In this document: positions 1 to 7,607 of the stretch, piece by piece
Layout of the letters: each line of letters begins with the position of its first letter
How positions within the stretch are numbered: position 1 is the first letter of the stretch
NCBI GenBank assembly: GCA_015075305.1
Contig: JABTUS010000010.1
Span: forward strand, 62,001-126,000
Length of the DNA: 64,000 bases
Direction of reading: 5' to 3'
Source: Opitutaceae bacterium
GTDB lineage: Bacteria; Verrucomicrobiota; Verrucomicrobiia; Opitutales; Opitutaceae
Notes under the pieces: generated by a model
Databases searched by the model: none
The model's input: the letters and a program-made list of their open reading frames with translations, nothing else
Told to the model about the DNA's origin: nothing
Position numbers and translations under genes: made by a program

Positions 1-492
1 GGGCAGCCTGCTCCGAAGGGTCTGGACGGGAAGTCCTTCGCCCCGCTCCTGACAGGCAGAGGTCAGGCTCCGGAGCGGACGTTTTTCTGGCACTTTCCGC
101 ATTACAACAATCAGGGCGGACGCCCAGGCGGTGCGGTTCGGGAGGGAACGTGGAAACTCGTGGAATACTACGACGCTCCCGACGCCCCGGAGCTTTACCA
201 GCTCTCGAACGACATCGGCGAAAAGAACAACCTTGCCGCGCAGTATCCGGATCGCGTGAGCACCATGCGCAGGGCCCTGGCCGACTGGCGCAAGGCGATC
301 GGGGCGCAGACGAACCTGCCGAATCCGAATTTCGACCCGGCCCGCTATCGTGAACTCTATGTCGATTTTGATCCCAGCCGTTTCGATCCCCTCCATGCCA
401 GCAATTCTGAATGGAAGGCGGTTCAGAAATGGAGATCCGAGATGAATGCGGCCGTGAAGGGCGCCCCAAGAGCGGCGCCGCGCAGTCGATAG
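1..492 (+). CDS. Sulfatase, C-terminal fragment (cut by window start)
   Basis: The open frame runs in from the left edge, so only the last 163 residues are seen. The visible part fits the C-terminal subdomain of arylsulfatase-A-type sulfatases: a LDGKSFAPLLTG segment (residues 8-19 of the fragment), then TFFWHFPHY, REGTWKLVEYY, and the ELYQLSNDIGEKNNLA stretch, which matches the usual 'ELYNLxxDpgExxNLA' pattern near sulfatase ends. The catalytic Cys/Ser formylglycine site lies outside the window, so substrate and activity cannot be judged. Family call is by motif; substrate (often a polysaccharide sulfate in Verrucomicrobiota) is inference only. Confidence 0.88.
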   Translation, partial: GQPAPKGLDGKSFAPLLTGRGQAPERTFFWHFPHYNNQGGRPGGAVREGTWKLVEYYDAPDAPELYQLSNDIGEKNNLAAQYPDRVSTMRRALADWRKAIGAQTNLPNPNFDPARYRELYVDFDPSRFDPLHASNSEWKAVQKWRSEMNAAVKGAPRAAPRSR

Positions 493-561
493 GCGCGCGA
501 AGGGATTGGATTCCACTTCCGCGATCAGAGCAGGAGTCCCGGCATAGGTTCGAAGGCACCC

Positions 562-1470
562 ATGTCCGACGACGACGGTAAATCGGGAAAACAGGTGTCT
601 GAGCCGAAGCGACGCGAGCGTCGTCCGCCGCGGGCTTGGGACCAGGGGCTGCCGTCCATCATTCTCCTCGTGGTGGGCTCGGCGATCGCGGCGTTTAGTT
701 TCAACGCCCTTCTGCGACCGGTCGGTGTGCCTCCCGGAGGTGTTGTGGGAGCTTCGCTTGTCGTTCAGAAGGCGACGGGCATCGAGCCGGGTTATGCGCA
801 GTGGATTCTGAACGCGGTCATACTCATGGCGTGCGGATTCGTCATGGGACGCAGCTTCATCGTAAGGAGCCTGGCCGGCACGTTGCTGCTTCCCCTGTTC
901 GTCGTGCTGTCGCGCGACCTTTCCCCCCTGACCACCAATCCCGTGCTCGCGGGTGTATGCGGTGGCGCCGGGGTCGGCTTCGGCATCGGACTGGTGCTGC
1001 GCGGCGGATCATCCGTAGGCGGCTTCAGCGCCGCGGCGGCGGCGATCAATCGCACCACCGGCATGAATGTCGGTCATGCCTTGATTCTGCTGGACGCGCT
1101 GGTGCTGTTCTCGGCCGCCGCCGTCTTCTCGACGGAGCAGGTGCTTGCAGGACTCGTGAGCACGGTTGTCATCGGCCAGACCGCGCGCTCGGTTCTCACC
1201 GGCTTCAATCAATCACGGGTGGCCTTGATTGTCTCGAAGCAGGCCCCGGAAATACGCGAAGCGGTGCTGCAAAGGATCCCGCTGGGGCTCACGATCCTGG
1301 AAGGACGCGGCGGCTACACGGACGCACCGCATGAGATTTTGATGGTCGTGATGAATCCCGCTGAGTCCGTGCAGTTGAAGCGCCACATCCGCGCGATCGA
1401 CCCGAATGCCTTCGTGATCCTTCTTGACGCCTCCGAAGTCCGCGGCCAGGGATTCCTGCCGCACGTTTGA
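562..1470 (+). CDS. YitT/DUF161-family membrane protein with DUF2179-like tail
   Basis: A 302-residue protein. After a charged cytoplasmic N-terminus (about residues 1-30) come five or six hydrophobic segments with small-residue-rich loops (LLRPVGVPPGGVVGAS, RGGSSVGGFSAAAAAINR), typical of the YitT family. The last 80 residues (from about 220, VALIVSKQAPEIREAVLQ) look like the soluble DUF2179 domain that ends many YitT proteins, including a GRGGYT turn. The function of the family is unknown. No convincing Shine-Dalgarno precedes the ATG, which is chosen because it gives the expected length. It follows the sulfatase by 69 bp and need not be co-transcribed. Confidence 0.85.
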   Translation: MSDDDGKSGKQVSEPKRRERRPPRAWDQGLPSIILLVVGSAIAAFSFNALLRPVGVPPGGVVGASLVVQKATGIEPGYAQWILNAVILMACGFVMGRSFIVRSLAGTLLLPLFVVLSRDLSPLTTNPVLAGVCGGAGVGFGIGLVLRGGSSVGGFSAAAAAINRTTGMNVGHALILLDALVLFSAAAVFSTEQVLAGLVSTVVIGQTARSVLTGFNQSRVALIVSKQAPEIREAVLQRIPLGLTILEGRGGYTDAPHEILMVVMNPAESVQLKRHIRAIDPNAFVILLDASEVRGQGFLPHV

Positions 1471-1682
1471 TGGGGACCGGCTGGCAGTCCCGTTCTGACG
1501 GTCATTGCCGCGGATAGCGCTGCTTCAACTTTTTCCAGGCCGCAGGCCACGGCAAAATGACCGCAATGGTCGACATCCGTGCACGATTGCAAGGCTGGCC
1601 CCTGAGTAGCCTCGGCACCTTTGCGCCAATTGTTCTGCTTCTGCCACTCCCGCATCTTGGCCCCAGCTCAGGGAACACTCAA

Positions 1683-1707
1683 TGGAGGGGCGCGCTCCGT
1701 CGTGCCC
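1683..1707. repeat. REP-like hairpin, copy 1 (second copy at 48638-48662)
   Basis: A 25-bp sequence identical in 24 of 25 positions to 48638-48662. It contains the near-palindrome GGGCGCG-CTCCGT-CGTGCCC (7-bp arms, one mismatch here, perfect in the other copy). Intergenic in both places. Confidence 0.6.
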
Positions 1708-1899
1708 AGGGAACGCGCTCAGCAACCCAGCGCCGGCCCAATTCCTGCTGGCATCGCACGATTCCATTCAGTCTGCCTATGCACTCGGGCTTGTCTCATT
1801 TCTCCGTCTGTCATCCCGCATCACACATCCCGGCTGCCGCCCGGCTTCGCCGCGCCGCCAGGGTCGCCGCGGATCAGCAGCCGCCAATGTCGGTTTGAT

Positions 1900-1991
1900 C
1901 CTGAATAGTGCGAAAAGTGAGGTTTGACCCCTTTGGGTTGAGATGACCTGAATAGTGCGAAAAGTGAGGTTTGACCCCTTTGGGTTGAGAT
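1900..1991. repeat. Tandem direct repeat, two 45-bp units
   Basis: Units at 1900-1944 and 1947-1991 are identical over 45 bp and separated by 2 bp. Each contains GTGCGAAAAGTGAGGTTTGA followed by CCCCTTTGGG. Related single copies lie at 29161-29189 (same strand) and 29903-29934 (opposite strand). The AAAGGGGTCA core (on the other strand) resembles the outer ends of the RAYT element at 30051-30532 (TAAAGGGTCAG), suggesting a RAYT-linked repeat family; that link is inferred. Confidence 0.75.
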
Positions 1992-2002
1992 TGGAGAATG
2001 CG

Positions 2003-2058
2003 GGGGTTTGATTCGGACATGGGTTACACTTTGTCCGGGGGGTTTGATTCGGACATGG
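2003..2058. repeat. 20-bp direct repeat pair with related sequence at 29.2 kb
   Basis: GGGGTTTGATTCGGACATGG occurs at 2003-2022 and 2039-2058. Between them lies GTTACACTTTGTCCGG. The joined GGACATGGGTTACAC appears as its reverse complement at 29222-29236 (GTGTAACCCATGTCC), next to another TGTCCCCGGA-containing repeat. Confidence 0.65.
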
Positions 2059-2167
2059 TGCGATTCGGCCGCGGGGGAAATTTTCCGCCGCCTCGTTGGC
2101 GAATGATCCCCTCGGGGGCAAAGCTTGTTCTGGTGCTGGCGGCAAATTGGGTTAGGTTCCCTTCATC

Positions 2168-2659
2168 ATGAAAACCACGCTGGTGACTCGTTATCGGATC
2201 TCGCTGGTTCTGTTTCTTCTCGGTCTTGTCTTCAGCGGTCTCACCGCTTTCCCCCTCCAGACGGAAATCCATGCCCTGGCCTCGATGCTGGGCATCGGCA
2301 ATGCGGCGAACTACGAGGCTTACACGGGCTGGACCCGCTGGATCGCCTACGTGCAGCACGGTCTGGATGAGACCTACGCCCGCTTTCCCTTTTTCGGGTA
2401 CGGCACCGACTGGCTCGCGTTCGGCCATCTCGCGAGCGCCGCTTTCTTCATCCGCCCCCTGATGAAACCGGAGGACAGCGACTGGGTGCTTCGCACCGGC
2501 CTGTGCATCTGTGCGGCGGTGATCCCCGCCGCCTTCATCGCCGGCCAGGTCCGCGGCATCCCGGTTTCGTGGAGATTCGTCGACGCAGGCTTCGGCGTTT
2601 TCGGCTCGATCCCCCTCTTCTACTGCCTGCAGCTGACCCGCCGGATGCGAGCGACCTGA
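2168..2659 (+). CDS. Hypothetical small membrane protein
   Basis: A 163-residue protein with four predicted hydrophobic segments: about residues 10-27 (ISLVLFLLGLVFSGLTAF), 79-97 (WLAFGHLASAAFFI), 110-128 (TGLCICAAVIPAAFIAG) and 139-155. A long loop rich in Tyr and Trp (residues 41-78) lies between the first two. The frame continues uninterrupted between repeat-rich DNA and the end of the nar operon. I do not recognise a characterised family. The ATG at 2168 is the first in frame and directly precedes the first hydrophobic helix. Confidence 0.7.
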   Translation: MKTTLVTRYRISLVLFLLGLVFSGLTAFPLQTEIHALASMLGIGNAANYEAYTGWTRWIAYVQHGLDETYARFPFFGYGTDWLAFGHLASAAFFIRPLMKPEDSDWVLRTGLCICAAVIPAAFIAGQVRGIPVSWRFVDAGFGVFGSIPLFYCLQLTRRMRAT

Positions 2660-2850
2660 CACCCGCCAGCGGCGTCGGAGAGGCACTCACTCACGTCAAA
2701 TCGTATTCGAAGCGCATGCCCGTCAGGTTGTCGTTCCAACTTCGAAATAGGGGTTGCAAGACAGAAGCGCGTTCTGCGTTGCGAACAAATCGTGCCAGTA
2801 ATCATGCGGATGAGCGAAGTCGGGCTGATTTCAGTGCAAGCATTTTTGGG

Positions 2851-3885
2851 TTAACCAGTCTTAAGAACCTTCAGCACGCGGCGTGCGAGCCCTAGAAAGG
2901 TGAGGGACCAGGCCGCCAGCGCGACATGGACGAACACCCGGGGCACCGGGAGGAGAAAGTCCAGTTCCATCGCTCGCGCCATCTCGATTGTACAGACCGT
3001 GTACATGCCCAGCGGGAAGACGGCACCCCAGTAGCCGGAGTCGTACGCCAGCGGGAACCTCTTGTAGACATGCCGCCAGAGCGCCAGGATGAGGAGCATT
3101 GGAATCCACCAGGTGCCCGTCGCCCAGAAGAAGATGGTGAAGCCCTTGAGGAACGGAAGCATCGAACGAAGGAACCAGGCATCGGGCGTGTTCTCGATGA
3201 GCAGCGACCCGGCGAGGGTGGAAATGGCCATCGCCCCCATGTTGATCCAATAGGGCGGCGAGAGGTCTCCGGGCAGGAACTTGAAAAACGTGTAGCGGTA
3301 GAAAATGAGTGATATCATCCAGATGTACATCATGCCGCCCCACAGCCACATCGAGAGCGCCAGGAAATTGATGTGCAGCCGGTGGGGTTGCTCAAAGTGC
3401 TGCGCCAGCCGTGCGCTCAACACCGCGATCGCCTGCGTGGCCACGACCGCCAGCAGCCAGGCACCCGTGATGCCCTCCGCCAGCGTGGGTTTGCGTTCCT
3501 TGATGGTGATGGTGACAAAGATCAGATACGTCAGGCCAATCCAGAGCAGCACGGCGAACCACCAGAGCAGCACGGCGATCGAGTAATGGCCCGCAATCGC
3601 AATGAGTTGATTGCCCAGGATGCACGTTCCCGCCACTATGGTGAAGAAACCGAAACTGCGCTGATGATCCAGCAGGTCGGCGATCAGTTCGCGGGGAAAG
3701 CGCAGCAGCCGCCAGGCGCTGAGCACGCACAAGACGACATACTGCGCCGCGTTGAGCCAGAGAAGCGCCACCGCCAGTGTGCGGAAACCGGCAAGGTCGA
3801 CGCCAATCGAAACAATGCCCGTAGCCATGACCAGCGCGAAATACGCGGGCGAGAGGCCCCGGACCCCTTCCGCGATGCGCGTCAT
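2851..3885 (-). CDS. TDT/SLAC1-family transporter (TehA-like), last gene of the nar operon
   Basis: A 344-residue integral membrane protein with about ten hydrophobic helices. It opens with GLSPAYFALVMATGIVSIGV, the start typical of the tellurite-resistance/dicarboxylate (TDT) family that includes TehA and plant SLAC1 anion channels. The start at 3885 is preferred over an upstream in-frame ATG (3915): it forms an ATGA overlap with the narK stop and has GGAGG about 10 bases upstream. Its coupling to narK suggests a role in nitrate respiration, for example anion (nitrite or nitrate) flux. The family also covers sulfite, malate and tellurite-related transport, so the substrate is open. Confidence 0.88.
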   Translation of the reverse strand: MTRIAEGVRGLSPAYFALVMATGIVSIGVDLAGFRTLAVALLWLNAAQYVVLCVLSAWRLLRFPRELIADLLDHQRSFGFFTIVAGTCILGNQLIAIAGHYSIAVLLWWFAVLLWIGLTYLIFVTITIKERKPTLAEGITGAWLLAVVATQAIAVLSARLAQHFEQPHRLHINFLALSMWLWGGMMYIWMISLIFYRYTFFKFLPGDLSPPYWINMGAMAISTLAGSLLIENTPDAWFLRSMLPFLKGFTIFFWATGTWWIPMLLILALWRHVYKRFPLAYDSGYWGAVFPLGMYTVCTIEMARAMELDFLLPVPRVFVHVALAAWSLTFLGLARRVLKVLKTG

Positions 3886-5423
3886 GGTTTCGTTACCTCC
3901 AAACCGCGCACCCATTCAGGCGCCTGTTCGCGCATCATGCGCCGGATCACCAGGTGCATCCATGTCAGGGACACCGCCGCCAACGTGGCGAGAAAAACCC
4001 AGCACGTCGTCCATAGGCCCGTGGCTTGAAGGAGAAATCCGAAACAGATGGGAAAGGCAAATCCCCCGAGTCCGCCCAGCACGCCGACCAACCCGCCCAC
4101 CACGCCCACCTGTCCGGGGAAGTAGCCGGGGATGTGCTTGTACACCGCCGCCATGCCCAAGCCCATCGCGCAGCCCAGGATGAACACCCAGAAGGTGAAC
4201 ACCCACTGGTTTGCCTGGAAAAAAACGCGCGTCGTACCGCGCGCAAGGAGCTGACCCTTGCGGACGCTGTCGCCTTCCTTCACCAGAGGCTCCTGCCAAC
4301 GGGCCGTTTTTGGCCAGATGATGTTCCGATCGTGAGTGAAGTCCAAGAGCTCCTCGGCATTTTTCTCGATCAAGGTGTGGGTCTTTCCGTTCGACAGCCC
4401 AATCTCGCGGGGCGAGACTCGCACCACCACGGCGTTGCCGCTGGCCATGATCCCCTCACCGGCGGTGTGGATGACCATCGCAGCGGGGAACAGGAAGACG
4501 CATGCCGCGAGGCCGGACACCAGCGTCCCATACATGACCGTCCGCGCACCACACTTGTCGGAAAGCCACCCTCCCACCGCCCGAATGAGGCCCGAAGGCA
4601 GACTGAACAGCCCCGTTAGCAAACCGGCCGTCGCCACGGACGTCGCATACACGTTTACGTAGTAGGGAATCAGCCATTGCGAAAGTGCAACAAATCCGCC
4701 GAAGAAAAATGCGTAGTAGAGGCCAAAGCGCCAGACGCGCACGATGCGAAGGGGAGCCAGACGCCGCCACAAACCTGCGGGACTCGCGACCTCCATCTTC
4801 CTGGTGAAGGTGAACAGCCAGAACACGCCGGCCATGGCGATCAGCATTGCGGCGTAGATCCTGGGAAGTGTCCGCCAGTTTTCCAGGTTTGTCGCAGTGA
4901 TGCGCTGCAGGAGCAGTGGCGCGAACATCGCCGTGGCCGCGGCACCCGCGTTGCCCAAACCGACAATCCCCAGCGCCGTGCCGATGCGCTTCTGCGGAAA
5001 CCACGCCGACGTGTAAGCCACGCCGGCGGCAAACGCCGCACCCGTCAGCCCAAACCCCAGCCCGGCCAGCAGAAACTCGCCGTAACGATTCGCCGCGCCA
5101 ACAAGGAACATGGGCACCGCCGCCGTCAGCATGAGGACGAAGTAAACGAGGCGACCCCCAAATCGGTCGCAGAGGATGCCGACGGGCAGCCGCATCAACG
5201 CGCCGGTCAGAACGGGCGTGCCAATCAACACGCCCGCCTTGCTCTGGCTCCAGGCGAAGACCCCTTTCTCGACGAGGAACGTGATGAGCACGCCATACAG
5301 CATCCACGCCGCGAAGCAGACGAAGAAGGCGACCGTGTTAAACACCAGCACTTGGATGGCTCTGCGCGAGACCGTTGCGCATCCTGAACCTCCCATGCTC
5401 CGTGACGCCTCCTCCTGCTCCAT
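3882..5423 (-). CDS. narK: NarK-type nitrate/nitrite transporter (MFS) with an internal soluble insert
   Basis: A 513-residue major facilitator of the nitrate/nitrite porter family. Twelve hydrophobic segments are recognisable. The MFS loop motif DRFGGR is at 86-91, and the Gly-rich nitrate signature GLGNAGAAATA is at 155-165; a second Gly-rich stretch (VGVLGGLGGF) follows in the C-terminal half. Between about residues 320 and 403 lies a hydrophilic insert containing PLVKEGDSVRKGQLLARG, which resembles a biotinyl/lipoyl half-motif and then rejoins the transporter at FFQANQWVFTFWVFILG. Some NarK relatives carry a similar insert; its function is unknown to me. It starts 27 bp after the narI stop and overlaps the TDT gene, so is part of the nar operon. 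Confidence 0.92.
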   Translation of the reverse strand: MEQEEASRSMGGSGCATVSRRAIQVLVFNTVAFFVCFAAWMLYGVLITFLVEKGVFAWSQSKAGVLIGTPVLTGALMRLPVGILCDRFGGRLVYFVLMLTAAVPMFLVGAANRYGEFLLAGLGFGLTGAAFAAGVAYTSAWFPQKRIGTALGIVGLGNAGAAATAMFAPLLLQRITATNLENWRTLPRIYAAMLIAMAGVFWLFTFTRKMEVASPAGLWRRLAPLRIVRVWRFGLYYAFFFGGFVALSQWLIPYYVNVYATSVATAGLLTGLFSLPSGLIRAVGGWLSDKCGARTVMYGTLVSGLAACVFLFPAAMVIHTAGEGIMASGNAVVVRVSPREIGLSNGKTHTLIEKNAEELLDFTHDRNIIWPKTARWQEPLVKEGDSVRKGQLLARGTTRVFFQANQWVFTFWVFILGCAMGLGMAAVYKHIPGYFPGQVGVVGGLVGVLGGLGGFAFPICFGFLLQATGLWTTCWVFLATLAAVSLTWMHLVIRRMMREQAPEWVRGLEVTKP

Positions 5424-5450
5424 GAGCGCCTCTCGAATTCCTTGTGCGGC

Positions 5451-6992
5451 TTACAGACGCTGCGCTTCGCCTGGCCGGCCGGACGCCGGAGCCGACAGCG
5501 ACTTTGAAGGCGCGGTCGCAATCTTTGGAATTGGCTTTTCAGAGAGCAATTCGGTTTCGACAAACTTGACGATCGACCAGAGGTCTTCCGGCGGAAACGC
5601 CCCATGCAAGGCCGGCATCACCGGGGGTACGCCGGCGGCGATGCGCATGTAGATTTGCTCGGGCCGGGTGCCCACTTTGTAAGCCTCGGGATTGGTCAGA
5701 TCGCGGGGACGCAGGGGACGGCCCGCGGAATCAACGAATGTGGGTCCGTCGCCACGTCCGCTCGCGCCGTGGCAGGCTGCGCACATGAGCGCGAACAACT
5801 CGCGCCCGCGCTTCACACTGGCCTGGAGCGGAGGGGGAGGCACGGACAGGACCTGGCCGGGCCTCTGCGCGGTGGCGCCCTCAAATTGACGGATCACGGC
5901 CACCAGCGAATCGATCTGTCGATCGTCCAGCAGACTGAAATCCGGCATGCCCGCCGACACCAATCCATGCCGCAGCGTGCGCGCCAGATCCACATCGGCG
6001 GCCACGCCGTTGTCCGTCGAGAGGAAGCTGAACTTTCCCGCTGTCAGATCGCGTGGGATCGTGGCAAAGGTCGGCGAATGAGCACCCGCGCCGTCGCCAC
6101 GTCCGTCCACACCGTGGCAGCGGGCGCACTGGCTGACATACAGCGGCATGCCTGCCAGCCGATCGCCGTCCGTCCAGCTGGGTATCTCACTGGCAATGGA
6201 TTTGCCGCCGCTGTCGCTGGTCCTCGCGTAGCCGAGCCAGAGCGAAAAGCCGCCAAAGAATACCACCAGCGTTGCCAGGGAGTATGTCAGGAAGGACTTG
6301 TCGGATCGCAGGGCGAACTCCCATTTGCGCTGATACTTGAACAAGTTGGTCCGCATGCTCTGGTAGGGTCGGACGAAATAGTTGATCGGATAGGTCCAGA
6401 AATGGACCAGCTTCGTGAAGGGGAACACGGCAAAAAAGCTCAGCGCCAGAAAGACGTGCCATTTGCTGATGAGAGAGGCCGAGGCCATCAATTCCGGCTG
6501 GGGACTGAATGTCGCGACGCTGGCCAGCCATGATGAGGCCGTGTATGCGACGCCGAAGATTCGGTGCACGACCACTTGATACAAACCCAGGCTCAACAGC
6601 GCCACCAGGAACACGTGCACCAGGTAATCGTCCCATTGGCTCATGGCGCGGACTTCCGGAACGGCCCAGCGCCGAACCAGGGCGACCAGGGAGCCGAACA
6701 GCGTGGCGAAGCCGCCGATCAGTCCTGTCCAGAAAAAGAAGGTGATCCAGCCCTCCAGTCCCAGCAGTCCGCCGATGAAGCCGGCCAGGTGCCCGAGAAA
6801 AACCAGCAGGAGTCCCCAGTGGAGGGTGAGGGACGCCGCGCCGAGCAGGTTGCGGCTGAAGAGACTGCTCGCGCGTGTGCTGAATCCGAAGGGACGGTAG
6901 ATCATGCGGATGACGGGCACGACCAGAAACAGGGTGATGCACAGGTACGGATAAACACCCCACAGAAGGTTCGTCAGAAAAGTGCTTTTCAT
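5451..6992 (-). CDS. narI: NarI gamma subunit fused to a diheme cytochrome c
   Basis: A 513-residue fusion. Residues 1 to about 250 form the NarI membrane domain of respiratory nitrate reductase, with histidines at 58, 68, 179 and 197 whose spacing (10 and 18) matches the b-heme ligands of E. coli NarI. A further membrane segment (about 234-254) leads to two cytochrome c domains with CARCH at 289-293 and CAACH at 404-408, and candidate Met ligands at 349 and 459. The hemes would lie on the outer face. Expected role: electrons pass from quinol, or between periplasmic partners and the b-hemes, to NarH/NarG. Ordinary NarI is about 225 residues, so the extension more than doubles it. It starts 4 bp after the narJ stop. 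Confidence 0.93.
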   Translation of the reverse strand: MKSTFLTNLLWGVYPYLCITLFLVVPVIRMIYRPFGFSTRASSLFSRNLLGAASLTLHWGLLLVFLGHLAGFIGGLLGLEGWITFFFWTGLIGGFATLFGSLVALVRRWAVPEVRAMSQWDDYLVHVFLVALLSLGLYQVVVHRIFGVAYTASSWLASVATFSPQPELMASASLISKWHVFLALSFFAVFPFTKLVHFWTYPINYFVRPYQSMRTNLFKYQRKWEFALRSDKSFLTYSLATLVVFFGGFSLWLGYARTSDSGGKSIASEIPSWTDGDRLAGMPLYVSQCARCHGVDGRGDGAGAHSPTFATIPRDLTAGKFSFLSTDNGVAADVDLARTLRHGLVSAGMPDFSLLDDRQIDSLVAVIRQFEGATAQRPGQVLSVPPPPLQASVKRGRELFALMCAACHGASGRGDGPTFVDSAGRPLRPRDLTNPEAYKVGTRPEQIYMRIAAGVPPVMPALHGAFPPEDLWSIVKFVETELLSEKPIPKIATAPSKSLSAPASGRPGEAQRL

Positions 6993-6996
6993 GGGT

Positions 6997-7605
6997 TCAA
7001 GTGGTCTTGCAAAGAGCGGAGTCCGGTTGGGCCGGCTCGGACGCGGGCCCGTTTGATTGCTCGATTTCCAGCTTCAGCAGTCGCTCCGTCAATTGAGCGA
7101 CGTGGGAGTAGACATTGGAGGCAGCTCGCAGCTGCCTTGTGAGAGGAGGCAGCGCGGGCATTATGAACTTTTCGACCACCAGGCGGCGGTGCTTCAGAGC
7201 GGGATGGCCGGCGCTGAGCGCGAGGAAATCCAGCATCAACGGCAGGTAGTCGGGCAGTTCGCCGTCGTGCATCTCAAGACCGAAGTGACGATAGAGGTTC
7301 TTCAGTTGAATCATGTAGGCGTTGCGACCGGAAACCGCGGCACCGCGACAGTTGGTCGGTTCCTCGAACAGATAATGCCCGAGGTAGAGGGGACACTTCG
7401 CTTCGATTTCAAAAGTCTGCAGGTAGGTGTCGCAGTCGCCAAGTTCCGGGCTGGCCAGCATCGCCTCGATCGTTTCGCGCAGTTCGGGAACGGCGCTGCC
7501 CGCCAATTCCGCAGCCTCACGGAGCTTTTGCGCATCCCGGTCCTCCGGGTAGAGCAGAACCTCGGAGAGAAATCGAAACGCGGCGGAATTGGGATGCGTG
7601 GTCAT
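6997..7605 (-). CDS. narJ: NarJ nitrate reductase assembly chaperone
   Basis: A 202-residue all-helical soluble protein in the TorD/NarJ chaperone family. Family hallmarks seen are the early FRFLSEVLLYPEDRD, the central TYLQTFEIEAKCPLYLGHYLF and the PDYLPLMLDFLAL segment. NarJ binds apo-NarG and delays membrane docking until molybdenum cofactor and Fe-S clusters are inserted. The gene lies between narH and narI in the standard order. Its ATG is 2 bp after the narH stop, with GGGAG about 8 bases upstream inside narH. Confidence 0.93.
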   Translation of the reverse strand: MTTHPNSAAFRFLSEVLLYPEDRDAQKLREAAELAGSAVPELRETIEAMLASPELGDCDTYLQTFEIEAKCPLYLGHYLFEEPTNCRGAAVSGRNAYMIQLKNLYRHFGLEMHDGELPDYLPLMLDFLALSAGHPALKHRRLVVEKFIMPALPPLTRQLRAASNVYSHVAQLTERLLKLEIEQSNGPASEPAQPDSALCKTT

Positions 7606-7607
7606 GG

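Larger units (their letters stand above)
1471..2167. other. Gene-free 0.7 kb stretch rich in short repeats
   Basis: No reading frame here looks like a protein: all are short, Arg/Pro/Ser-rich shadows. Instead the stretch holds a REP-like hairpin (1683-1707), a tandem 45-bp repeat (1900-1991) and a 20-bp direct repeat (2003-2058). The latter two have relatives near 29.2-29.9 kb. It is best read as mobile-element debris between the YitT-like gene and the small membrane protein gene. Confidence 0.6.
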
